Part shown: positions 15,617 through 23,747 of the stretch, one piece after another | How positions within the stretch are numbered: the first letter of the stretch is position 1 | How the letters are laid out: every line of letters begins with the position of its first letter | Assembly (NCBI GenBank): GCA_015056255.1 | Contig: SVGP01000005.1 | Span: 83,519 to 147,518 of the forward strand | Direction: 5' to 3' | From: Clostridiales bacterium | Lineage (GTDB): Bacteria; Bacillota; Clostridia; Christensenellales; Aristaeellaceae | DNA length: 64,000 nucleotides | Notes under the pieces: model-generated | What the model saw: the letters and a program-made list of their open reading frames with translations, nothing else | Told to the model about the DNA's origin: nothing | Databases searched by the model: none | Program-made: the position numbers and the translations under genes

Positions 15617-17608
15617 TCAGTATTCTGTTCTTTCAATCACGGTCTTTTTCAGCGGATCGGTGAGGCGGTTGAAGTACTCCGAATAGCCGCCGATTCGAAC
15701 GATCAGGTTTTCGTGCTTTTCGGGGCGCTTAAGCGCGTCCAGAAGCTCTTCTTTGGAGGCGCTTGTCACCTGAAGCTGCATACCGCCCATTTCAAAAAAG
15801 CCTTTGACGAGGGGCTTTAAAAGGGTGGGAATGTTCTTTTTGGCGATTCTTATGTTGGTGACGGGCGTTCCGAGAACCTTGGGCAGGTTCAGGCTTGCCA
15901 CGCTTGACAGCATAGCCGTAGGGCCCATTTTGTCGCGGCCATAAATCGCGCTGCAGGAATCGCATAGGGGCTCGCCCTTGTCTCTTCCGTCAGGCGTGGC
16001 GTTTACGCATAGGCCGGCAAATTCATAGGTGGTAAACTGGTTCGACACGGCGAAGTACTTGCCGCCGGGGGTGCAGGTGTGTCTTTCAAATTCGGAATAT
16101 ACACGCTCTGAAATGCGGGCGGCAATTTCGCTTACCTCGGCGTCGTCGTTTCCGTGTTTTGGAACGCGAGCGCATTTTAAAAGGAATTCAGGATCGCGCC
16201 CATCGAGCTTCTCGATAAATTCCTCGGGCGTATACGCCTTTTCATCAAAGATCAGCTTTTTGATAACGACCATGGAATCGATGACGTTGATGAGACCGGC
16301 AACGTTCATGACGCTCCAGTTGTACCTTGCGCCGCCGGCGTTGAAATCCGTCATTTTATCGATGCAGTCGTCAATAAAAAGCGTTCTGATGGGCTGCGGG
16401 CGGAACTTGGCGCGGGTTTTGCGGTAGGCTTCAAGGATATCGCAGGTTTCGGCGATTACTTTTTCAGTTTCGGTCAAATATCCGCCGAGAAAGGAATCAA
16501 AGGAATCATAGGCAGCAAGCTTTCCGCGCATGAATTCGTCGAAAATCAGTGCGGTATTGATGCCCGCGTCGTCCGAGCCCACGTTTGAAAGGCCTTCGAT
16601 CATGGTTTCGGTGCAGCCGCCGAAGGCAAGGAATTTGACGTCCTCTTCCGTAACCTCGGGAAGGCGGCGATTGATTTCGCGCTTAAAAAGCTTCCAGTTA
16701 TAAAGCGCAGGCTGTCCGCAGCCGGAGGCAAGCGAGCGATACGCCGCCTGCCAGACCTCATCCGGCATATCGTCCGTCACCAGAAGCTGAATGCTCGGGC
16801 GGCGGATAGAATGGCATGCGTCGATCAGCTGAACCGTAAGTTCGTTGTAGTCAGGACCGAGCGGCATGCTCCACGCGTCGTTTTCATCGATGTTCTCATA
16901 AAGCTCCCGGATCCAAGGTCTTATGTCCTCACCCTTCCAGTAGGGATACAGACCTCTGTCCAAGCCGCCGATATCGTCGCAGCCATCGATATAATATACA
17001 AAATTCCAGGCAACGATCGCTTCATATATGTTTTCAGGCGAATGCATGGGAACGCGGGAGAGCGCACGGATGAGCGCAGGATCGGCATTGATTTCGGAAA
17101 GATACGAGATGCATCTTTGTCTGTACGCCTCAATGCCTTCAAGAAGCACGAGCATCGCGTCTTTAAAGTCGCCGTCGGGAAGCGCGCTCACCCTTTTTTC
17201 ATATCCGATCAGGCCGTCTTTTAAAATGCGCCGGTAATTGATAAAGGAATGCGTGTAGCCCGCGCCGCCAACGGTGTGGGGCGTGAAAATGGGCGCGACT
17301 TTTTCAAAATGCTCCTTCTCCATAAATTCATGGGCTTCGGGACATTTTTTCTTTAATAATTCCATATTGGCAAACAGGGTGTAGGAATATTCCGGGCGCA
17401 CGGCGATATCCGCATTTTTACTGTAGGTATTGATGTTTCTTCCGCACGGATACAGCTTTCCGCCTTTGTAGGGCGCAAGGGCAGCATTTTTAAGATATTC
17501 AGAAACGGCCTTTGAATAGCGGTAGATGTTTTCGCGATCCTGATTGACGATCAGCTCCGCCAGATAATATTCCCGCGCGTTTCTCAGCGCCTCACATTCC
17601 ATTTTCAT
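15617..17608 (-). CDS. Divergent glycyl radical enzyme (pyruvate formate-lyase family)
   Basis: This 663-residue protein carries both hallmarks of glycyl radical enzymes. The C-terminal motif VRIGGYSEYF holds the radical glycine (about G641), and the active-site loop FGGCTETMIEG supplies the thiyl cysteine (about C332) with a following glutamate (E334). The family carries out oxygen-sensitive radical eliminations or C-C cleavage. The protein is shorter than pyruvate formate-lyase (about 760 residues), and CTE is not the motif of formate lyases or the usual diol dehydratases. No radical-SAM activating enzyme gene lies nearby. The start is the ATG at 17608, 7 nt after GGAGGG. The substrate is unknown. 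Confidence 0.85.
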   Translation of the reverse strand: MKMECEALRNAREYYLAELIVNQDRENIYRYSKAVSEYLKNAALAPYKGGKLYPCGRNINTYSKNADIAVRPEYSYTLFANMELLKKKCPEAHEFMEKEHFEKVAPIFTPHTVGGAGYTHSFINYRRILKDGLIGYEKRVSALPDGDFKDAMLVLLEGIEAYRQRCISYLSEINADPALIRALSRVPMHSPENIYEAIVAWNFVYYIDGCDDIGGLDRGLYPYWKGEDIRPWIRELYENIDENDAWSMPLGPDYNELTVQLIDACHSIRRPSIQLLVTDDMPDEVWQAAYRSLASGCGQPALYNWKLFKREINRRLPEVTEEDVKFLAFGGCTETMIEGLSNVGSDDAGINTALIFDEFMRGKLAAYDSFDSFLGGYLTETEKVIAETCDILEAYRKTRAKFRPQPIRTLFIDDCIDKMTDFNAGGARYNWSVMNVAGLINVIDSMVVIKKLIFDEKAYTPEEFIEKLDGRDPEFLLKCARVPKHGNDDAEVSEIAARISERVYSEFERHTCTPGGKYFAVSNQFTTYEFAGLCVNATPDGRDKGEPLCDSCSAIYGRDKMGPTAMLSSVASLNLPKVLGTPVTNIRIAKKNIPTLLKPLVKGFFEMGGMQLQVTSASKEELLDALKRPEKHENLIVRIGGYSEYFNRLTDPLKKTVIERTEY

Positions 17609-17637
17609 ACCCAATCCCTCCCCCTGCATTTAATTTG

Positions 17638-17666
17638 ATGATACCATAAGTTTAATTTTTCGTCAA
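17638..17666 (-). promoter_or_regulatory. Promoter of glycyl radical enzyme gene
   Basis: Read on the minus strand: TTGACG (17661-17666), a 17-nt spacer, TATCAT (17638-17643), about 30 nt before the start codon. Confidence 0.7.
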
Positions 17667-17667
17667 G

Positions 17668-17700
17668 AAAAGCCGCCTTCCAAAAGGAAAGCGGCTTTTA
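17668..17700 (-). terminator. Terminator after FUSC-type gene
   Basis: AAAAGCCGC pairs with GCGGCTTTT, with TTCC/GGAA continuing the stem around an AAAA loop. It ends the gene at 17706-18248 just before the glycyl radical enzyme promoter. Confidence 0.8.
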
Positions 17701-17705
17701 TGCAA

Positions 17706-18248
17706 TCACAGATTTCTGTGCGGCATATGAATTCTATCCATAAAGCGCACGATGCGCTCTCTGGGCAGAAGAAAATTGACCAGCATCGCAAACACAACGC
17801 CCACGCCCGTGTCGAAGATGCGGTTCAGGGAATAGGTGATGTAGGAATCAACCGGCTGATTGAACAAAAGAATGCACAGCATAACGCCGCCCGGCTGAAT
17901 CGCGCCCGGCCAGTTGAACACGACGCTGACCACGATTAAGAGTATGACGCCGATGAACAGAAGCAGCAGCATCAAAGGCTCAAAGCCGCCGGTCGGATAA
18001 ATCTGGACGTAAAGCGAGAAAAGCGCCATGCCGATCAGGCCGCCGAAAATGGTGCCGAACAGGCGATTTCCGCCGTACAGCCAGGAAGAGCTCATATCAT
18101 AGCCCATTCCGAACACCGCGCCGATGCAGGCGAAGGTGGGATTGCGGTCGAACAAGAGATATACAAGCGCGACCAGCGTCGCGGCAAAAGCGGTTTTGAC
18201 ATTGCGCATGCCGATGTGCATTCTGGAAAGCGGCTGATGGATATTCAT
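17706..18248 (-). CDS. FUSC/aromatic acid exporter-like membrane protein
   Basis: This 180-residue protein has about five or six membrane helices and the N-terminal pattern of the FUSC/ArAE families (VKTAFAATLVALVYLLFDRNPTFACIGAVF, then GGNRLFGTIFGGLIGM). Long members of these families export aromatic acids; this short form has only the membrane half. The start is the ATG at 18248, 9 nt after GAAGGAG. A TTGACA-N16-TATAAT promoter lies upstream on the same strand. The function is inferred from the family only. Confidence 0.75.
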   Translation of the reverse strand: MNIHQPLSRMHIGMRNVKTAFAATLVALVYLLFDRNPTFACIGAVFGMGYDMSSSWLYGGNRLFGTIFGGLIGMALFSLYVQIYPTGGFEPLMLLLLFIGVILLIVVSVVFNWPGAIQPGGVMLCILLFNQPVDSYITYSLNRIFDTGVGVVFAMLVNFLLPRERIVRFMDRIHMPHRNL

Positions 18249-18283
18249 GAAAAAACGCTCCTTCTGTATTGACAACGGGCAAG

Positions 18284-18311
18284 ATTATACTACGTTTTTT
18301 TTGAATGTCAA
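18284..18311 (-). promoter_or_regulatory. Promoter of FUSC-type gene
   Basis: On the minus strand: consensus TTGACA (18306-18311), a 16-nt spacer and consensus TATAAT (18284-18289). Confidence 0.75.
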
Positions 18312-18429
18312 CCGATTTTTTTAATCAATATCGTTAAAATCAACCATTCTAAAACGCGTTGAGGAAGGGAATGACGGTATAAAAGCGGGACTGCGCGTAA
18401 GCGCAGCCCCCAGGATCAATATCGCCATC

Positions 18430-18984
18430 TTATTCGTCCAAAAGAACTTTGTAATCGTAATATTCAACCGTGCCCCTGATGTTTTCAAGCGCGCCTTCCT
18501 TTAATTCCTTTACCATCAGGCATTCGATTGCGGGCAGATGAACTGTTTTGCCCGGTAATATGCCGTGGTCAAAGGCGGTGACGAAGCCGCGCGCGCGGTA
18601 ATTCAAGGGATTGCCCTCGACGATTACCGCTTCATAACCCATTTGAATGGCTTTTTCAAAGCCCAGCTCGATCAGGTTTTTGGAAATATGCCTTCTCTGA
18701 AGCTGCGTTTTCACAGCAGCCGGGGTCAGAATCAAAAGCTTGTCCTTATAGTTACCGTTCAAGTGAAAGCCACTCATCATCACATACCCGACTACGTTAT
18801 CATTTTCATCGACTGCGATCAGTTCAAGGGATGGAATATAGCTGTCAAGTCTGCGGATTTCCTCCACAAGACTCCGAACCAGTTTTCCTTCCTTTTCGTT
18901 TTCGTGGTCGGTAAACACTTCTTCGACCAGCTTGGCGGCAGGCAAAAGATATTTTTCTTCCATGGAAATGTATTTAAGGTTCAT
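18430..18984 (-). CDS. GNAT family N-acetyltransferase
   Basis: This 184-residue protein follows the YhbS-like GNAT pattern. Residue changes on that fold are modest: VGYVMMSGFHL forms strand 4, and the acetyl-CoA site follows, LLILTPAAVKTQLQRRHISKNLIELGFEKA, with the loop region QLQRRHIS replacing the classic Q/R-x-x-G-x-G/A. VIVEGNPLNYRARGFV corresponds to the conserved strand 5 and helix 4. The substrate is unknown. The ribosome binding site AGGAGG lies 8 nt before the ATG. It is monocistronic; a weak GC hairpin near 18387-18410 follows it. Confidence 0.82.
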   Translation of the reverse strand: MNLKYISMEEKYLLPAAKLVEEVFTDHENEKEGKLVRSLVEEIRRLDSYIPSLELIAVDENDNVVGYVMMSGFHLNGNYKDKLLILTPAAVKTQLQRRHISKNLIELGFEKAIQMGYEAVIVEGNPLNYRARGFVTAFDHGILPGKTVHLPAIECLMVKELKEGALENIRGTVEYYDYKVLLDE

Positions 18985-19141
18985 CTGAATATCCTCCTGA
19001 TTTTTTTGTAATGGTCAAAAATCAGGCGCAGGCCGGCGTACGCTTCAAACGATCAGACCTCCCTTCGGAGCTTTAACACATGCATTATACCATGATTTTC
19101 CCTTCCCGTAAAATCCTTTCGACAGGTATTTTGCATACCAA

Positions 19142-19170
19142 TTGACCTTGCAATGGATTTGTGATAATAT
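19142..19170 (+). promoter_or_regulatory. Promoter of serine hydrolase/URO-D operon
   Basis: TTGACC at 19142-19147, a 17-nt spacer, TAATAT at 19165-19170, about 35 nt before the first start codon. Confidence 0.65.
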
Positions 19171-19204
19171 TTTTATAAATGGAATATGAAAAGGCGGGAT
19201 TGAT

Positions 19205-20320
19205 ATGTCTGTTACAATTCGCGATCGGTTAAACAGCTATGTTCAAAACGGAGACATTGCTGGCGGCAGCATACTGGTACGAAAAAACGGAGAAATCGTT
19301 TCAAAAGAATTTGCGGGTTTTGCCGATATCGAAAAGCAAATTCCCGTTTCGGAAAACACCGTTTTTCGTCTGGCATCCATGTCCAAGCCTGTGGCAGCGG
19401 CGGGTATTTTACTGCTTAAGCAGGAAAACAGGCTTTCTGTTTCCGATCTCCTCACGGATTATCTGCCCGAGTTTTCCGATCTTTCCGTGGGCGTTTTGAA
19501 GGAGGACGGCTCCGTTTCGCTTTCACCCCTTGCCCGTCCGCTCACCCTTGAAGACCTTCTGCGCCACAGAAGCGGCATGGGCCACGGCGGCGTATCCGTG
19601 TCCTACGGCGTAAACACGGTTGCGCCCGGAACCACGCTCAAAGAGCGCGCGTATCAGCTTTCCCGCGCGCCCCTCGATTTTCAGCCGGGCGCCGAGACCG
19701 GTTACAGCGCAAGATGTGCATTCGACGTTTTGGGGCGCGTGATCGAGGTTGTAAGCGGCATGGAGCTCAGCGCATTTTTAAAGGAAAAATTCTTTGATCC
19801 GCTTTGCATGCCGGACACCGCGTTTGTCCCGAATGAGGACATGAAAAAGCGGCTTGTTCGCCTGTACGACAGGTCCAAAGGCACGCTTAAGGATTTCTAT
19901 GCGCCGGATGTCATTGACAGCCCCTTCCTGTTTTCCTACCCGTCGGGCTCTGCAGGTCTTTTCGGAACGCTTTCGGATTACGACAATTTTGTTCAGATGC
20001 TTGCAGGCCGCGGAAAAAGGATTCTGTCTGACGAAACGCTCGCTCAAATGACCGTTCCCGATCCGACGCTTATGACCCCCAAAGGCGCATGGGGCCTGGG
20101 CATTCAGGTTTTCAACAAAAAAAGCGTCTCCTCCCGCTCGCTCGCTCAGGGCACCTTCGGCTGGTCGGGCGCGTTCGGCACGCATTTTTATATCGACCCT
20201 GTAAACGATGTAACGGTAATCATCATGGTCAACCGGCTCGACATCGGCGGCTCCGGCTCGTATGTTTCCTTCGGGCTTGAGGAAGCCGTGTTTGAAGAAA
20301 TGCATCTCATCGAAGAATAG
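19205..20320 (+). CDS. Serine hydrolase, class C beta-lactamase/esterase fold
   Basis: This 371-residue protein belongs to the beta-lactamase class C/penicillin-binding-protein-like esterases. The nucleophile motif S-x-x-K is S58-M-S-K61 in FRLASMSKPVAAAG, and a Y-S motif (GYSARCAFDVLG) supplies the catalytic tyrosine. LLRHRSGMGHGG is the usual strand after it. There is no signal peptide, so a cytosolic esterase or peptidase role is more likely than cell-wall work. It starts an operon with the TIM-barrel and URO-D genes (gaps of 14 and 3 nt). Confidence 0.87.
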   Translation: MSVTIRDRLNSYVQNGDIAGGSILVRKNGEIVSKEFAGFADIEKQIPVSENTVFRLASMSKPVAAAGILLLKQENRLSVSDLLTDYLPEFSDLSVGVLKEDGSVSLSPLARPLTLEDLLRHRSGMGHGGVSVSYGVNTVAPGTTLKERAYQLSRAPLDFQPGAETGYSARCAFDVLGRVIEVVSGMELSAFLKEKFFDPLCMPDTAFVPNEDMKKRLVRLYDRSKGTLKDFYAPDVIDSPFLFSYPSGSAGLFGTLSDYDNFVQMLAGRGKRILSDETLAQMTVPDPTLMTPKGAWGLGIQVFNKKSVSSRSLAQGTFGWSGAFGTHFYIDPVNDVTVIIMVNRLDIGGSGSYVSFGLEEAVFEEMHLIEE

Positions 20321-20334
20321 GGAGGCGTAAAACC

Positions 20335-21378
20335 ATGGCCCTTTCCTTCAATTACGACATGAGCGCTAGGGACGTCATGCATCATCCCGAAATCGGAAAG
20401 CGCTTTGCGCTCATGAAAAAAGCGGGCGTTGAGCACGTTTGGCTGTTCGCCTACTTTTACGGTCGGCACGAATCCGACCCCGATGAAATTTATAAGGCCC
20501 GAAAGCGCCTGATGGACGAAGGATTTCAAACGGGCGTAATCAGCGTGCCCGTGGGGCATCCCGGAAATTCCCTGAACCCGGACGACGATACGCTGGAGCT
20601 TCAGATCAAAAACACATGGAAGTACCGCGTGGACAGAAACGGAAACAACGAATACTTTTCCGCGTGCATCAACGAAGAAATGATCCGCGACAACCGATCA
20701 GCCGCCAAGGAATACGCTCAGATGGGCTTTACGCGCCATTTTTTTGACGATGATCTGCGCCTTGGCAACTGGCAGGGGCCTGTTCAGGGCTGCTTTTGCG
20801 ATAAGTGCATTGAAAAATTCAATCAAAAATACAATGTGAACTGCGACCGCGCCCTTTTAAAGCGCGCAGCCGACGAAGAAAACGGCCTTGAAGACCTGAC
20901 GAAAATGTGGATTCAGTATAATACCAGCAAAATCACCGGCTTTATGCAGGAAACGCGCGTTTCAGAAATGCAAAGCGGCGTCATGGTTATGCACATGGGC
21001 GACGAGCGCCACGGCATTTCCATTTCCGACATCAAAAAGGCCGTGCCCGACTGCCTTTTCCGCGTGGGCGAGATGTTCTTTAATGACGAAACCTATTCAA
21101 AGCCCGAATACCGCGAAATGCTGAAGGCGGGCGTAAAAAAGCACCTGTCCCTGATCGGCGAAAACACCGCCTATTCGGAGACCACCGTCTTCCCCGCAGC
21201 CAGCATGTCCATAGAAAATTTCCTTCACAGAATGAACACGGAAATCGAACTGGGTCTTAGAAATATTTTCCTCATGAGCGGCACATGGTTCTATTCCGAG
21301 CCCTACTGGAACGCAATCATCGAAAACAGAAATGCCCTTGAAGAAAAAGCCGCGCGCCTTGACGCGCTGAAGGGATAA
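20335..21378 (+). CDS. Putative TIM-barrel glycosidase-like protein, 347 aa
   Basis: I do not recognise a named family. The pattern suggests an alpha/beta barrel: EHVWLFAYFYGR, GFQTGVISVPVGHP, FTRHFFDDDLRLG (acidic cluster) and SLIGENTAY. A cysteine cluster, CFCDKC near residue 158, followed by IEKFNQKY, is shared in style with uncharacterised glycosyl-hydrolase-like proteins that bind a structural metal or form disulfides. There is no signal peptide. It sits between a serine hydrolase and a URO-D protein in one operon and is translationally close to both, so it probably acts on the same small molecule or glycoside. Confidence 0.6.
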   Translation: MALSFNYDMSARDVMHHPEIGKRFALMKKAGVEHVWLFAYFYGRHESDPDEIYKARKRLMDEGFQTGVISVPVGHPGNSLNPDDDTLELQIKNTWKYRVDRNGNNEYFSACINEEMIRDNRSAAKEYAQMGFTRHFFDDDLRLGNWQGPVQGCFCDKCIEKFNQKYNVNCDRALLKRAADEENGLEDLTKMWIQYNTSKITGFMQETRVSEMQSGVMVMHMGDERHGISISDIKKAVPDCLFRVGEMFFNDETYSKPEYREMLKAGVKKHLSLIGENTAYSETTVFPAASMSIENFLHRMNTEIELGLRNIFLMSGTWFYSEPYWNAIIENRNALEEKAARLDALKG

Positions 21379-21381
21379 ACC

Positions 21382-22449
21382 ATGCTTACAAAATCTGAAA
21401 ATATAAAACGCACCATCCTGTTTCAGGGAAACGAATGGATTCCATGCGATTACGTGATCAATCCGTCCTATTTCTTCTATAACGACGCAGAGGAAGTGCT
21501 GGATCTGATGGCGCGTCATCCCGCGCTCTTTCCGGGCTTTGTTCGCCCCGAAAAGGGCGCGTTTCTGGAAGATTTCAGAAAAAGCCTTCCATCCGTCCGC
21601 AGATTCGGAAAGCCCTATGTGGACGATTTCGGCTGTACGTGGGAAACGCCCATGGAGGGCATGACGGGAACCGTCACAAAGCACCCCTTAAGCGACCTAA
21701 ACAACTTCAATACCTACGTTTTCCCCGACCCCGCCGTCTGCATGGGCATCGGCCCCATCGACTGGGAAGCGGAAACCAAGCGCATCCAAAATGAAAAAGC
21801 CGCAGGCAATTTCATCGCCTGCAGTCTCCGTCACGGACACACGTTTTTGCAATTGACCGACCTTTGCGGCTATCAGAATTTCACCTATTTTATGGAAGAC
21901 GAGGAGCCGGAGCTTGATGCGCTCATTGACGGCATAACCGCGTTCAACATGGAAATCATCCGCCGGTATCTTAAAGCCGGCGCGGACATGATCTGCATTC
22001 CCGAAGACCTGGGCATGCAGTCCGGCCCCATGATTTCGGTCAAAAACTTCCGAAAATACATAAAGCCCGCCTATCAGAAAATGATGGATCAGGTCAGAAA
22101 TGCGGGCAAGCTCCTTCACATGCATTCCGACGGCGATATCCGCTCGCTCGCCTTTGACATCATCGACGGCGGCTGTCAGGTACTCAATCTCCAGGATCTG
22201 GTCAACGGCATCGACTGGATTCGGGACAATCTTAAAGGCAAGGTCTGCATCGAGCTCGACATCGACCGCCAGAAAATCACCTATTCGGGTTCTCCCAAGG
22301 ACATCGACGATCTGATTCGCGAGGAAGTGGAAAAGCTCTCCTCCCCATCGGGCGGCCTTATGCTGATCTACGGCCTCTATCCCGGAACCAGCATCGAAAA
22401 CGCAGAAGCCGTGGCAAGGGCAATGGAAAAGTACGCGCTTGGGCTATAG
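21382..22449 (+). CDS. Uroporphyrinogen decarboxylase (URO-D) family protein, copy 1
   Basis: This 355-residue barrel protein belongs to the URO-D/MtaA/CmuA superfamily, which includes haem biosynthesis decarboxylases and corrinoid-dependent methyltransferases. Recognisable parts are IPCDYVINP, GADMICIPEDLGMQSGPMIS, KYIKPAYQKMMDQVR and LLHMHSDGDIRSL (where many methyltransferases have HxC). No haem, corrinoid or methanol genes are nearby, so haem synthesis is unlikely. Start overlaps the end of the previous gene closely (3 nt). Two more family members occur at 39466 and 57445. The real reaction is unknown. Confidence 0.85.
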   Translation: MLTKSENIKRTILFQGNEWIPCDYVINPSYFFYNDAEEVLDLMARHPALFPGFVRPEKGAFLEDFRKSLPSVRRFGKPYVDDFGCTWETPMEGMTGTVTKHPLSDLNNFNTYVFPDPAVCMGIGPIDWEAETKRIQNEKAAGNFIACSLRHGHTFLQLTDLCGYQNFTYFMEDEEPELDALIDGITAFNMEIIRRYLKAGADMICIPEDLGMQSGPMISVKNFRKYIKPAYQKMMDQVRNAGKLLHMHSDGDIRSLAFDIIDGGCQVLNLQDLVNGIDWIRDNLKGKVCIELDIDRQKITYSGSPKDIDDLIREEVEKLSSPSGGLMLIYGLYPGTSIENAEAVARAMEKYALGL

Positions 22450-22482
22450 AAAATAACCCCAAAACCAAACATCAAAAAAAGC

Positions 22483-22515
22483 GACAGCGCAGACGATTTT
22501 TTCGTCCGCGCTGTC
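22483..22515. repeat. Duplicated palindrome, copy 1
   Basis: GACAGCGCAGACGA, a T-rich loop, then TTCGTCCGCGCTGTC. It differs from copy 2 at 22728 by one base in the left arm. It is able to terminate transcription in either direction. Confidence 0.75.
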
Positions 22516-22727
22516 AGACCGTCAACAAACCCAAGGGAGTGGTTTGGAGAGGGAGCACACTCCCTCTCCATTTTCAATCGATTTTGGCGGCATGTACGGC
22601 AAAATCGCGCGTTTTCACAAAGCGCAGCGACTGAAAACGTTTCCCCTCTCCGATCTCCGCACGTCTATCCCGCAGGATTTCAGGAGATCGGCCCCTCCCA
22701 TCAAAAAAGGTACTTTTTTGATGGCTT

Positions 22728-22759
22728 GACAGCGCAGATGATTTTTTCGTCCGCGCTGT
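22728..22759. repeat. Duplicated palindrome, copy 2
   Basis: GACAGCGCAGATGA, a T-rich loop, then TTCGTCCGCGCTGT, in the same orientation as copy 1. It lies just past the fucosidase stop codon and is its likely terminator. Confidence 0.75.
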
Positions 22760-22769
22760 ATTGTTTTCT

Positions 22770-23735
22770 CTATTTCCGCTTCCCGACTTCCCGTAAAATC
22801 TTCTCAGCAGGCGCCGGAATGCGCCCGAGGTAATCCGGGCCGACATTCAGAAGGTAGTTGATGCCGCGATCGTTCAAGTGATTTTTGATTCTGATCACCG
22901 TATCGGCGTCCTTCCAGTTGTTGTCAAAGGATTTGTAGCCCCATGTGTCGTTCAGGGTTGCGGGCGTTTCAAAGAGCATGTCGCCCTTGTCGTCATCCGG
23001 GATTTCGTTGTCGCCTGCGCTTGTGTAGTCGCCCCTGCCGTTTCCGATTCGGGAATTGACGAGGCAGTTTGGCTGGTAGGTTTTGACCATTTGATAAAGC
23101 TCGTCCGACTGCTCGGGCGTGATCACGCCCGGCGTATCGAACCAGATGAGGGCGATTTCGCCGTATTGGGTCAGTATTTCCTTCACCTGCGGCTTGATTT
23201 TGTTTTCAAAGCACTCTGAAAAATCCTTTTTGTCGTCCTCCGGGAAATCCCAGTTATTGGTCCAGTAGGCCTTATCGCCGCACCAGGTTTTGCCGGACGT
23301 ATAGCCGCCGCCGTTTTTCTCGCTCCAGTCGAGCTCCTGCGAATAGTACAGACCCAGCTTCATGCCGTGCTTTTTGCACGCATCCGAAAGCTCCCTTAAA
23401 ACGTCCCTTTTAAACGGTGTTGCGTCAACGATGTTGAACGGCGAAACGTCGCTTTTGTACATACAGAATCCTTCATGGTGCTTGGCGGTAAACACGATGT
23501 AATTCATGCCCGCGTCCTTGGCAAGCCTCACCCATTCTTCAGCGTCAAACAAAACGGGGTTGAAGGCCTTGGCAAGCGCGTGATATTCCCGATTTGGAAT
23601 TCTGAAAAACTGCTGACACCATTCGCCGATGTCCTCCATTCTTTCGCCCTTCCATTCACCCGCCGGAAGGCAATAAAGCCCCCAATGGATCATCATGCCG
23701 AATTTCGCCTGCTTAAACCACTCTTTATTCGTCAT
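22770..23735 (-). CDS. Alpha-L-fucosidase, GH29, catalytic domain only
   Basis: This 321-residue protein matches GH29 retaining alpha-L-fucosidases. Conserved motifs are FGMMIHWGLY (H17), FTAKHHEGFCMY (residues 83-93) and LIWFDTPG with nucleophile D200. The sequence GDNEIPDDD may hold the acid/base glutamate. It ends after the barrel: the C-terminal beta-sandwich of typical members (430 residues or more) is absent. There is no signal peptide, so it removes fucose from imported glycans. It is the second gene of an operon with the inositol-phosphatase-family gene (12-nt gap). The ribosome binding site is AGGAGG. Confidence 0.9.
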   Translation of the reverse strand: MTNKEWFKQAKFGMMIHWGLYCLPAGEWKGERMEDIGEWCQQFFRIPNREYHALAKAFNPVLFDAEEWVRLAKDAGMNYIVFTAKHHEGFCMYKSDVSPFNIVDATPFKRDVLRELSDACKKHGMKLGLYYSQELDWSEKNGGGYTSGKTWCGDKAYWTNNWDFPEDDKKDFSECFENKIKPQVKEILTQYGEIALIWFDTPGVITPEQSDELYQMVKTYQPNCLVNSRIGNGRGDYTSAGDNEIPDDDKGDMLFETPATLNDTWGYKSFDNNWKDADTVIRIKNHLNDRGINYLLNVGPDYLGRIPAPAEKILREVGKRK

Positions 23736-23747
23736 GCGTTTATCCTC

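Larger units (their letters stand above)
22450..22769. other. Hairpin-rich intergenic region, 320 bp
   Basis: Between the convergent URO-D and fucosidase genes lie four palindromes: 22483-22515, 22546-22569 (GGAGAGGGA with TCCCTCTCC), 22699-22723 (CATCAAAAAAGG with its near-complement) and 22728-22759. The first and last are copies of the same element. I see no gene. Confidence 0.7.

Noticed and set aside
21382..22449. HemE function for the URO-D proteins
   Set aside because: No haem pathway neighbours exist, three divergent copies are present, and the metal-site motifs resemble the methyltransferase branch more closely.
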